Of a stretch of 64,000 bases of DNA, positions 1 through 8,375 are shown one piece after another. The stretch comes from Planctomycetaceae bacterium (GTDB lineage Bacteria; Planctomycetota; Planctomycetia; Planctomycetales; Planctomycetaceae). The position numbers and the translations under genes are program-made. Below the pieces are notes generated by a model. It did no database searches. It saw nothing but the letters and a program-made list of their open reading frames with translations, and was not told the DNA's origin. The stretch lies in the NCBI GenBank assembly GCA_018699955.1, contig JABISG010000027.1, positions 1 through 64,000 on the forward strand. The letters run 5' to 3'. Every line of letters starts with the position of its first letter. The stretch's first letter is position 1.

Positions 1-2301
1 CAAGTCGCCAAGGGTCTGGAGGATCAGCGCCTGGTTGCCGAGGGAGCTCGACAGCCCGTGCTTGTTCCCCAGCTCGCGGCAGATTTGCTCTTCTTGTTTG
101 TGCAGCGTCATCGCCCCGTCCAGGTCGCCGCGGGCTTTGAGGATCACCGCCTGGTTGCCGAGGCAGACTGACAGGTTGTCGCGATCACCCGTCTGGCGGA
201 AATGCTCGACGAGGTGCTCGCGCAACATGAGCGCTTCGCTGGGATGGCCGGTATCATCAAGCAGTCTCGAAATCGAATGGCAGACTGAGCCTTCCAACTG
301 AGACGGGTCGTCCAGCACCGGCCGATAGGCGTCCACCAGCCGTAGCGGCGAGCCGGCTTCAATCTGGGACCAGTACGCCTTGAGGTCGAACTGGCCGACT
401 TCCCAGAGAACCTCAAAAAATGGCAGGTCAGCGAGCAGGTCAAACAGCCGTTGCCACGCGTGGGCCTCACACAATTGCCAAGGGAGTTCTTCAACGCTGC
501 GGGGATCGGCCGCGTTGGAAGCGAAGTAATCCGCCAGCCGCAGGTGGGCTTCGTGGCGATCGGTTTCGCTGGCCAGATACCGGTCCCGCACGGCCTGCCG
601 CAGGTAGTCGTGAAAGAAGCCGATCAACCCTCCCCGGCTGGTCAGTGAATGATCGGCCGCTAAAAACAACGGCGACCAGTGAGCGCGCGGCAACGGCTCG
701 CCATCCTCGCCCAGCAGAGTCAACAGTTCTGCTTCCGAAAGTCCACGACGGGCCGCCCATAACAGTGACATTGCCTCTCGCACCAGTCCCGGGCGGTCCC
801 CTGCATAGTCCTCTTCCCACCGCTGCAGAATTCGCTCGAATAGGTCGTCAACGGATTTCACGTCCAGGTAATAATCGATCCGCTCATCCAGCCGTTCGTG
901 GGTGCCGAACACCCGCAGTTCTTCCAGCAGCGCCCGCAGAAAGAGCGGGTTGGCCGCCTGTTCGCAGCCGGCGATGCGTTCGATTCGCTCGGCGCTCAGT
1001 TGTTTGACGTACTGACTGAGGTACTCGCCGATGAGGCGTCGGCGTTCGTCGGTCGATAACGGTTCGATCTTCAGCGTCGGCCAGTCGCGTTCTTCAAGGT
1101 TTTTCAGCGGGCGGCCAGCGAGCGTCGAGACGATCAGCCGCACGTTGTCGGGAATGCCCGGTGGAAGCCAGACCAAATCGGGCGCACCGTCGCGGTCGTC
1201 CAGTTGGTTCAGCGCGTCGATGACCAGCACCAGCCGGCCACGGGCGGCCGCCATGTGCAGCGCGTTGGCAAACGCCGCACGGAGGGCATCGGCACTATCA
1301 GGAATCTCCAACTCGATCCCAAACCGCTGCTGCAATTCGCCCAGAATTCGCCGAAGCATGGCCGCCCAATCGGCACTGTCGGCGGTGGCCCCAACAAAGT
1401 GCAACAACACCTGTTCTTCGGGATGTGATTGCCGATACCGTTCGGCCCAGTTGGCCAACAGCGCCGACTTGCCCAGTCCCGATTCACCCAATACAACCAG
1501 CGGCGGGCCGTCACCCGAGACATGCGCGTCGATGCGGTCGAAATACTCCTGCCGGCCGATGTAACAGCCAACCTGCCGCCCACTCACTTTCCTGACCGTG
1601 CGGCTGCGGGTAAACGTCTCATGGTCGGCTGATTGCCGCTCCAATGCGGTCGGCTCAGAACCGGGTGGAAACTCCTGATTGATGACCCGCGTCAGATCCG
1701 CCAGAATCATTTGTCCCAACGCTTCGGCGTCGGCATAGTCTTCACGCACCGCCAACTTGCTGTCACGAATCCGTTGCTTGAGCGCGTTCAGCTTTTCTGT
1801 GTCGTCCGCTTCCGCATCAACATCGGCAGTCGCCGCCGAAGCCGGATCGCGGAAGTAGAAGCAGGCCCGGTTCGCCATTTTCGGGTTATTCAACACACCG
1901 TGCAGGATTTCCAGCTCTGTGACACTCTTCTTTCCGTCTTTGACTTCGGCCAGCCAGGGCTGTTCCTCGATCAGTTCTTGTGGGATGTTTTCGGGCACCC
2001 AGCCGTAACGGTTTCCCAACAGGCCGATGAAGAACGGGCGGCAACGCTCGATCTCGGCCAGACAGATCGGCAGCACCTGGCCTTCGTCACTTTGCTCCTC
2101 GGTAATTCCCCATCGCAGGTCAACATCGGTGAAGACCACGCCGCGCTCGTCGCACAGCTTTCGCAGTTTCGGAAACACCTGCTTCACCAACACCTCGCGT
2201 TCGGCCTGCATGTCGCGAAACGTCGAGGAAACAAACACGCGAATCAGCTGTTCCTTCGGCTGTGACTGGTTCGGCTCAGGAGCAGTTACCTCTTCGGTCA
2301 T
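1..2301 (-). CDS. DUF4062-NTPase-TPR signalling protein (STAND-like), 3' end outside window
   Basis: An uninterrupted minus-strand frame runs from ATG at 2301 to the left edge, about 767 residues with no stop, so the C-terminus is missing. The N-terminus (about residues 17-110) has the DUF4062 pattern, starting LIRVFVSSTFRDMQAER and followed by DVDLRWGITEEQ and FFIGLLGNRYGWVP. A nucleotide-binding domain follows, with Walker A GESGLGKSALL near residues 270-280 and a Walker B-like LVLVIDALNQLDD near 360. From about residue 690 the protein has tetratricopeptide repeats of 40 residues (LGNQAVILKARGDL, then LGNQALILQTLGDL), visible in DNA as a 120-bp period. The order sensor-NTPase-repeat is that of STAND proteins, which switch on by nucleotide-driven oligomerisation; related eukaryotic proteins are NPHP3 and TEP1. 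The ligand and output are unknown. It is divergent from the CBS-domain gene. Confidence 0.88.
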   Translation of the reverse strand, partial: MTEEVTAPEPNQSQPKEQLIRVFVSSTFRDMQAEREVLVKQVFPKLRKLCDERGVVFTDVDLRWGITEEQSDEGQVLPICLAEIERCRPFFIGLLGNRYGWVPENIPQELIEEQPWLAEVKDGKKSVTELEILHGVLNNPKMANRACFYFRDPASAATADVDAEADDTEKLNALKQRIRDSKLAVREDYADAEALGQMILADLTRVINQEFPPGSEPTALERQSADHETFTRSRTVRKVSGRQVGCYIGRQEYFDRIDAHVSGDGPPLVVLGESGLGKSALLANWAERYRQSHPEEQVLLHFVGATADSADWAAMLRRILGELQQRFGIELEIPDSADALRAAFANALHMAAARGRLVLVIDALNQLDDRDGAPDLVWLPPGIPDNVRLIVSTLAGRPLKNLEERDWPTLKIEPLSTDERRRLIGEYLSQYVKQLSAERIERIAGCEQAANPLFLRALLEELRVFGTHERLDERIDYYLDVKSVDDLFERILQRWEEDYAGDRPGLVREAMSLLWAARRGLSEAELLTLLGEDGEPLPRAHWSPLFLAADHSLTSRGGLIGFFHDYLRQAVRDRYLASETDRHEAHLRLADYFASNAADPRSVEELPWQLCEAHAWQRLFDLLADLPFFEVLWEVGQFDLKAYWSQIEAGSPLRLVDAYRPVLDDPSQLEGSVCHSISRLLDDTGHPSEALMLREHLVEHFRQTGDRDNLSVCLGNQAVILKARGDLDGAMTLHKQEEQICRELGNKHGLSSSLGNQALILQTLGDL

Positions 2302-2514
2302 TGAGCATCCCCGCCTGTTGGTGAAGGTGTCCGGCAATCGAAAACATGGAACACAACGGATCACCGCTGAGTGTAACGGGATCACACCGTTCGGTCCTCT
2401 CAGAATTCGGTTTATGCGGATGTCGAATGGTAGGACACATGAACGGGGAGGAAATCCCCTTGAATTTCGCCGCCTTTTCGTTGCGATCTTGCGTAACGGT
2501 GCTGAATTTCAAGC

Positions 2515-2520
2515 TATACT
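2515..2520 (+). promoter_or_regulatory. Possible -10 box upstream of the CBS-domain gene
   Basis: TATACT (5 of 6 matches to TATAAT) lies in an AT-richer part of the divergent intergenic region, about 80 bases before the ATG at 2599. The best upstream -35 candidate, TTGCGT at 2489, is poorly spaced at 20 bases, so this is only a weak candidate. Confidence 0.25.
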
Positions 2521-2598
2521 TTTCACTGAAAGCATCCGGAAAGCCCCGTTTGTCATCCCGCTGGGATGCGGGAATTCACTTCGATAGAAAACGAGTTC

Positions 2599-3030
2599 AT
2601 GTCTGACACGATATCGTTCCAGGAATCGGCGACACGGACGGTCGATTCGATCATGACCACCCGGCTGGTCACGATAAACGAACGGGCTAACATCGCACGG
2701 GCGCTTAGCATTCTGGCTCAGCATCGAATCCGACACCTGGTTGTGCTCGATGAACGGGCGCAGGTTGTGGGCCTGTTCTCAGAGAGGGACCTTCTCAAAC
2801 ACATCGCCATGAATGCAGGAGGCAGCGGTCAACAAGCGGCCCTATGCTTAGTCAAGGATTTGATGATCAAGCAGCCGTTTACCGTGCATCCAAACACATC
2901 GATTCGAGAAGCCGCCAAAATGATGGCCAAATTGAAGATCGGTTGCCTGCCCGTCGTTGGAAAAGATGAGCAGCGGTTGGGGATTATCACCACGATCGAC
3001 GTGCTCAAATTCTTCGGTAGCCAAGGTTAA
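2599..3030 (+). CDS. Stand-alone CBS-domain pair protein
   Basis: A 143-residue protein made almost entirely of two CBS motifs. The first runs from VDSIMTTRLVTI through RHLVVLDERAQVVGLFSERDLL; the second from VKDLMIKQPFTVHP through GCLPVVGKDEQRLGIITTIDVL. Such pairs form a Bateman module that usually binds adenine nucleotides or S-adenosylmethionine and regulates a partner. No catalytic domain is attached, so it would act as a free sensor. The ATG at 2599 is chosen because the protein then starts MSDTISFQES; an in-frame ATG at 2566 would add 11 residues with no better ribosome site. It is divergent from the DUF4062 gene. Confidence 0.85.
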   Translation: MSDTISFQESATRTVDSIMTTRLVTINERANIARALSILAQHRIRHLVVLDERAQVVGLFSERDLLKHIAMNAGGSGQQAALCLVKDLMIKQPFTVHPNTSIREAAKMMAKLKIGCLPVVGKDEQRLGIITTIDVLKFFGSQG

Positions 3031-3302
3031 CCGCTTGACCGCTGGGGGGCGATGACGGCGAGAACGCTGGGTTGCAAATGGTCCATCGAGCGTCCAAGAA
3101 GCCGTTCGGGCCCGCCCCTTACTGCGTCACCATGAACACCCTTTGTGTTTGTGTCGCCGGTCGCGAGTTGGCGCATCCCCCGCATACCGGTAAAATTGCT
3201 GGACGGGGAAATCGATTCGATGGCCTTGCCAAAACAGCAGTTCTTCCTTCGCTTGCGACTCAGGATCAATTTATTCGTCTGACAAACACGAGGGAAGCAA
3301 CA

Positions 3303-5999
3303 GTGCGTGCAACAACGTGTGAAGCGGAATGCCAATCCACCCGGTCGAGACGACAGAATCGATATTCGTTCTGTGTGGCCACATTCGCGATTGGCTTATT
3401 GTTGCTCCCCATTGCTTCATCGCAAGCTGCTTCTCCGCGAGTTTCGCGCGACCTGCGGGCGTTGTACACTTTCGAGGCGGGCCGTGGCGATACGGTCAAG
3501 GATCGCTCCGGTGTGCGGCCGCAACTCGATTTGAAAATCGAAAAGCCGGCGGCTGTGAAGTGGCAGGACGGATCGCTGGTTGTCCGTTCGTCAACGAGAA
3601 TTCAATCTTCCGGGCCGGCAAAGAAAATCATCGACGCCGCCAAGAGATGGGGATCGGTCACCATTGAAGCATGGGTCAAACCGCAGAGTGATTCGCAGGA
3701 AGGGCCGGCGCGAATTGTTTCACTTTCGGCCGGCCCGAGTGATCGCAACTTCACGCTCGGCCAAGATAAGAAGCGGTACGACGTACGCTTGCGTACCACA
3801 TCGACCAGCCGAAACGGGAACCCCTCGACCGCAGCCGCAAACAACTCCGCACGAGCGGTGTTGACACATGTTGTTTTTACTCGCGATGCGGCAGGCAACG
3901 CGAAAATATATATCAACGGCCGACAGCAAATCAGCAAGCGAGTTGCCGGACGACTATCGAACTGGGGTGACAGTTTCCGGCTGCTGCTCGCGAATGAGGC
4001 TTCCGGTGATCGCCAATGGTTGGGAACTTTTTACTTAGTCGCCGTGTATAAGCGGGCGCTCTCGGTCAGCGAAGTTGCACAAAACTTCAAGGCGGGAGCC
4101 AAAGCAGCCGCGACACCGATCAAGCTGGCAGCTGACGAATCCTCGCCCAAGGCACGCCTGTTCGAGACGAAAATCGCCCCCTTGTTAGCGAGGCGTTGCC
4201 TGGAATGTCACGACTCGAGTTCGAAAAAAGGCGGCCTCGATTTGTCGCGAAAAACGGCGGCGTTGGCCGGCGGCGAAACCGGCAAAGCGATTGTCCCCGG
4301 CAAAGCGTCGGCAAGTTTGCTGTGGGAAGCGGTCGAATCTGGCGAGATGCCCGAGGATGGCAAGGAACTTTCGGCACAAGAGAAACTGTTGGTACGACAG
4401 TGGATCGATGCCGGCGCGACTTGGACCGTGAACGTGATCGACCCGGCAGTTTACGCCCACGATGGCGGCACCGGGAACACGTGGATCCAACGACTCACCG
4501 TCCCGGAGTACATCGAAACCGTCCGTAGCGCCGTCGGCATCGACATCGAAAAGGATGCCCGTAAGATTCTTCCGCCCGAATTGCGAGCCGACGGTTTCAG
4601 CAACACGGCTTACAATCTCAATGTCGATCTCAAGCATGTCGAGGCGTATGCCCGCCTTGCGGAGATTATTGTTTCGCGAATGGATGTGCTGAAGTTCGCT
4701 GCGAAGTTTTCAAAGAGTCGCAAACTTTCCACCGACGACACGATGCGAGACTTCGTAGCTGCGATGGGAAGGTGGCTGCTGCGTGGCCCGCTCGATGATC
4801 GCGAGGTAACCAATTACAGCGGCATCGCGACGACGGTTGCCAGTGCGGGCGGTAACTACAAGGAAGCGGTGAGTTTGCTTATCGAGGCGATGCTGCAGTC
4901 GCCGCGGTTTATCTATCGCGTCGAAAACCAGCGCGGCGATGGAACGGCATGGCCGGTAGGCGAATACGAACTCGCTTCGCGAATGAGTTACATTCTGTGG
5001 GGCGCACCTCCGGACGAATCGCTGATGCGAGCCGCCGACAACGGCGAATTGCTCGATCGCAGTCGCGTTGAAGCACAGGTCGCGCGAATGCTTCGAGACC
5101 CCCGCGCGATCGAACGATCGGCCCAGTTTATCGCGGAATGGCTGGACCTCGATCGATTGAGCAACATGAAACCCAATCGCAAGCGGTTTCCAAAGTGGAA
5201 CGATTCGCTCGCCGCCGACATGCGAGCGGAAACATTGGCGTTCTTCAAGGATGTCGCCTGGAAACAGAAACGCCCGCTGGCGGATCTGTTCAACGCGCAG
5301 GTGACCTACGCGACTCCACGGCTCGCGGAACATTATGGACTCAAACCCAAAGGCGACGGATTGTCGCGGTACGATCTCTCTGCGGTTCCCGCGCGTGGCG
5401 GATTGTTGACGCAGGGCAGCGTGTTGACGATTGGCGGAGACGATGGCTCGATGGTGACTCGTGGGTTATTCGTCCTGCATGGTGTTCTGCGCGGCACAGT
5501 GAAAGCCCCGCCGGCGGGGCTCGACACGACACCGGTTCCATCGAAGCCGGGGCTATCGCAACGCCGAATCGCCGAGATGCGAATCGACAACGTTGCCTGC
5601 GGCGCATGTCATTCAAAATTTGAACCGCTGGCTTTCGGTCTCGAAAGATTCGACGGTCTTGGTGGCTATAGTGAAAAAGACGAACACGGAAACACGTTGC
5701 GCGAAGACGGTCAGATTCTCGTTCCCGGCACTGCCGAAGCGGTCAAATACAAAACGTCAGCCGAACTGATGAATCTGCTGGCCGGCAGCGATAGAGTTCG
5801 TGAAACGATGACGTGGAAGGTCACTCAATTCGCAGTCGGGCGGCCACTGACAGCATCCGATGCGCGTATCGTGGGCAAGATCCACCAGGCGGCCCAAAAG
5901 GGCGGCGGCACCTATTCCAGCTTGATTACCGCCATTGTGATGAGCGATTTGGTACAAATGACGCGAACGGAAACAGAACAGCTGGAGATAAAACGATGA
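3303..5999 (+). CDS. Secreted LamG / planctomycete cytochrome-like protein with DUF1587, DUF1595, DUF1592, DUF1588 and DUF1585
   Basis: An exported multidomain protein of 898 aa. The GTG at 3303 is chosen because GAGGGA lies just upstream and the product then opens with a signal peptide (hydrophobic AIGLLLLPIASSQA near residues 28-41). An in-frame ATG at 3072 would bury that leader. A concanavalin/LamG-like domain (about 50-265) is followed by a PSCyt1-type heme-binding motif CLECH (about 299), DUF1587, DUF1595, DUF1592 (SYILWGAPPDESLM), DUF1588 with a second CGACH motif (about 766), and DUF1585. The two CxxCH motifs suggest covalent heme and a redox role at or outside the cytoplasmic membrane; the substrate is unknown. 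Its stop overlaps the start of the DUF1552 gene, the usual partner of this family. Confidence 0.9.
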   Translation: MRATTCEAECQSTRSRRQNRYSFCVATFAIGLLLLPIASSQAASPRVSRDLRALYTFEAGRGDTVKDRSGVRPQLDLKIEKPAAVKWQDGSLVVRSSTRIQSSGPAKKIIDAAKRWGSVTIEAWVKPQSDSQEGPARIVSLSAGPSDRNFTLGQDKKRYDVRLRTTSTSRNGNPSTAAANNSARAVLTHVVFTRDAAGNAKIYINGRQQISKRVAGRLSNWGDSFRLLLANEASGDRQWLGTFYLVAVYKRALSVSEVAQNFKAGAKAAATPIKLAADESSPKARLFETKIAPLLARRCLECHDSSSKKGGLDLSRKTAALAGGETGKAIVPGKASASLLWEAVESGEMPEDGKELSAQEKLLVRQWIDAGATWTVNVIDPAVYAHDGGTGNTWIQRLTVPEYIETVRSAVGIDIEKDARKILPPELRADGFSNTAYNLNVDLKHVEAYARLAEIIVSRMDVLKFAAKFSKSRKLSTDDTMRDFVAAMGRWLLRGPLDDREVTNYSGIATTVASAGGNYKEAVSLLIEAMLQSPRFIYRVENQRGDGTAWPVGEYELASRMSYILWGAPPDESLMRAADNGELLDRSRVEAQVARMLRDPRAIERSAQFIAEWLDLDRLSNMKPNRKRFPKWNDSLAADMRAETLAFFKDVAWKQKRPLADLFNAQVTYATPRLAEHYGLKPKGDGLSRYDLSAVPARGGLLTQGSVLTIGGDDGSMVTRGLFVLHGVLRGTVKAPPAGLDTTPVPSKPGLSQRRIAEMRIDNVACGACHSKFEPLAFGLERFDGLGGYSEKDEHGNTLREDGQILVPGTAEAVKYKTSAELMNLLAGSDRVRETMTWKVTQFAVGRPLTASDARIVGKIHQAAQKGGGTYSSLITAIVMSDLVQMTRTETEQLEIKR

Positions 6000-7417
6000 G
6001 CAAGACGCACGTCAGCCGCCGCACGATGCTCAAGGGCTTGGGAACCGTCACCATTGGGTTGCCGTTGTTGGAAGAGATGATGGTCTTGACCGTGGCGGCT
6101 GCCGAAAAAACGGTGCCGGTGAGGGCGTTCAATGTCTTCTTTGGGCTGGGAATTCCGGCTCCGCTGCAGGCGGAAGGATTCAAAGACGTTCTGCAACCAC
6201 TGGAATCGCTGAGCGACAAACTGCTCATCATGCGAAACGTCGATCAGGTGCGATGCGACGAAAAGGGGATCAACGCGCACTACGACGGAGCGGCCGGCGC
6301 GTTCACTGCAGAACCGCCCGACGGTGAAGCCAAGTCCGGCGGCCCGTCGATCGATCAAGTGATTCGCCAGGCGCATTATCCCAAGGGGCTGCCGGCCGGC
6401 ATGGTCCCGACGCTCATCGGGGGGACGTTTTTTCGACGCAGCCGCGTGGGCCGATACGTTCACAGCTACAACATGGACGGCACGGTTGCAGCAACCATCC
6501 AGGAAAAACCACGCGATCTCTTCGACCGCGTGTTTGGGTTCATCTCAGTCGCAGGTGGCACCGATGCCCGACGACGTCGACTGAAACGCAGCGTACTCGA
6601 TTCGGTCGTCGATCAGTACAAGTTCTACACCGGGAAAAACTCACCGCTCGGCGCATCATCGAAAGCGCGGGTGGCCGAACATCTGGATCGGATTCGAGAA
6701 TTCGAGCAGCGCGCGTTCGCAATGAAGCATAAAGCTCCGAATGCGCCCAAGCTGCCGCCACGATCCGACATCGCGCACGGTGGCAAGGCCGATCCCGGCG
6801 GCATGGGAATCGACATCACGCTGGATGAACTCTCCTCAGAATGGCGGCTGATGGCCGACTTGTACGCGTTAGCAATTCAAATGGATCGCGTTCGGTTCGG
6901 TTCGTTAACATTCCTGGCGGCCGGCGAACGCATCCGACTGTCGGGCGACTACAAGTACGACGGCAAGTCTCTCTGGCAATTCGACGACGCGCGGCAGCAA
7001 AATGCCAGCGGCGACAAAGGCTGCAGCCACGAATGGTGGCACAAGTTCAACGAAAAGAGAAAGAACGAGGCACTGCGAGCGCACGGTCACATGAAGATGC
7101 GAGAGATCGCTTATTTCTTGCACCGGCTCGACGATTCCGAGTCGAAGGAAGCCAACGGCAAAACGATCCTCGAAAACTCGCTGATCACCATCTCCACCGA
7201 ATCGGGTGACGGGCGTCATAACAACGTCAAGCGAGAATTGTCCGGCGTCTTTCACGCCATCACCAGTGCCAACGGCCGTTTCAAGACGGGCCAGATTATG
7301 GACGTGGGGGCCGAGGGTTTGGACGTTTACAACACCATGCTGACCGCAATGGGCGCAACCGACCGGCTCGGCCCGGCCAAACGTAAAATGCAAGCGGTCG
7401 ATGCCATTCGCGCTTAA
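5996..7417 (+). CDS. DUF1552 family secreted protein
   Basis: A 473-aa DUF1552 protein. Its ATG at 5996 overlaps the preceding TGA as ATGA, with GGAG upstream, so the pair is translationally coupled. The N-terminus SRRTMLKGLGTVTIGLPLLE is a twin-arginine-like leader, implying export after folding. The body has the family features: NVFFGLGIPAP near the start, PSIDQVIRQ, and a C-terminal HNNVKRELSGVFHA segment. DUF1552 is related to DUF1501 and to the alkaline phosphatase/sulfatase fold, but its reaction is not known. In planctomycetes it is typically encoded directly after a DUF1592/DUF1588 protein, as here, which suggests the two work together outside the cytoplasm. Confidence 0.9.
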   Translation: MSKTHVSRRTMLKGLGTVTIGLPLLEEMMVLTVAAAEKTVPVRAFNVFFGLGIPAPLQAEGFKDVLQPLESLSDKLLIMRNVDQVRCDEKGINAHYDGAAGAFTAEPPDGEAKSGGPSIDQVIRQAHYPKGLPAGMVPTLIGGTFFRRSRVGRYVHSYNMDGTVAATIQEKPRDLFDRVFGFISVAGGTDARRRRLKRSVLDSVVDQYKFYTGKNSPLGASSKARVAEHLDRIREFEQRAFAMKHKAPNAPKLPPRSDIAHGGKADPGGMGIDITLDELSSEWRLMADLYALAIQMDRVRFGSLTFLAAGERIRLSGDYKYDGKSLWQFDDARQQNASGDKGCSHEWWHKFNEKRKNEALRAHGHMKMREIAYFLHRLDDSESKEANGKTILENSLITISTESGDGRHNNVKRELSGVFHAITSANGRFKTGQIMDVGAEGLDVYNTMLTAMGATDRLGPAKRKMQAVDAIRA

Positions 7418-7469
7418 TGACTCGCTCATTCTGGATACTTGATTTCTTCTTCTAATTCGGTGCAATCTG

Positions 7470-8369
7470 ATGAATCCCACTCGACGCGAAGCATTGGCTG
7501 CAATTGGAGCGGCTGGAATAATGGCTGGAACCCATGCGGCTGTTGCTCAACTTCCGAAGGACGGCGTTTCCCGCGAAGATCGCATCACGTATGGAAAAAT
7601 TCGTCAATCGGTCATGGGCTGGTGCTTCAAGCCGATGACCGGGGTGACGCTCGCCAAGCATTGCCGCGAGATCGGCCTGGTCGCCATCGAGGGGATTTCT
7701 CCGAATGACTACCCGGCCGTGAAAGAACTCGGTTTGAAAGTCTCGCTGGTCAGCAGTCACGGATTTAAGAAAGGACCGATCAGTCGCGACAATCACGAAT
7801 TCTGCGCCAAGATGCTGAAAGACCGAATCGATCTGGCCGTCGAAGTCGGCTGCCCGAACGTGATTACGTTTACCGGCATGCGAGAAAAGGGCATCAGCGA
7901 CAAACAGGGCGCCAAGAACTGTATCGACCTGTGGAAGTCGGTCATTGGCTACGCGGAAAAGAAGAAAATTCGCCTCTGCCTCGAACACCTCAACTCCCGC
8001 GACGACACACACCCGATGAAAGGGCACCCGGGATATTTCGGCGACGACGTCGATTTCTGCGTGGACCTCATCAAGGAAGTCGATTCCCCCAACATGAAGC
8101 TGTTGTTTGACGTTTACCATGTGCAGATTATGAACGGCGACGTGATCCGCCGCATCCGGCAGTACAAAGACGTCATCGGCCATTATCACACGGCAGGTAA
8201 TCCCGGTCGCGGCGAACTCGACGACACGCAGGAAATCAACTACCCCGCCGTCATGCGAACCATTCTGGAAACCGGCTACACCGGCTTCGTCGCGCAGGAA
8301 TTCATTCCCACCTGGGACGATCCGGTGTTGGCCTTGCGTCACGCCGCGAAGGTTTGCGACGTCAGCTGA
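7470..8369 (+). CDS. Sugar phosphate isomerase/epimerase-like TIM-barrel protein, secreted
   Basis: A 299-aa protein of the xylose-isomerase-like TIM barrel family (AP endonuclease 2 superfamily; hydroxypyruvate isomerase-like). A twin-arginine-like leader (TRREALAAIGAAGIMAG) precedes the barrel. Likely metal ligands occur in the expected order: glutamate in CLEHLNSR, aspartate and histidine in LLFDVYHVQ, histidine in GHYHTAGNPGRGE, and glutamate in VAQEF. Members isomerise or epimerise small keto sugars and keto acids with a divalent metal. It lies 52 bases after the DUF1552 gene on the same strand and converges on the CocE-type hydrolase, only 6 bases between stops. The exact substrate cannot be read from sequence. 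Confidence 0.88.
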   Translation: MNPTRREALAAIGAAGIMAGTHAAVAQLPKDGVSREDRITYGKIRQSVMGWCFKPMTGVTLAKHCREIGLVAIEGISPNDYPAVKELGLKVSLVSSHGFKKGPISRDNHEFCAKMLKDRIDLAVEVGCPNVITFTGMREKGISDKQGAKNCIDLWKSVIGYAEKKKIRLCLEHLNSRDDTHPMKGHPGYFGDDVDFCVDLIKEVDSPNMKLLFDVYHVQIMNGDVIRRIRQYKDVIGHYHTAGNPGRGELDDTQEINYPAVMRTILETGYTGFVAQEFIPTWDDPVLALRHAAKVCDVS

Positions 8370-8375
8370 TTTCGA

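Noticed and set aside
420-2587. Many plus-strand frames opposite the DUF4062 gene
   Set aside because: The minus-strand frame has full domain motifs through the whole stretch; the plus-strand frames are arginine-rich shadows.
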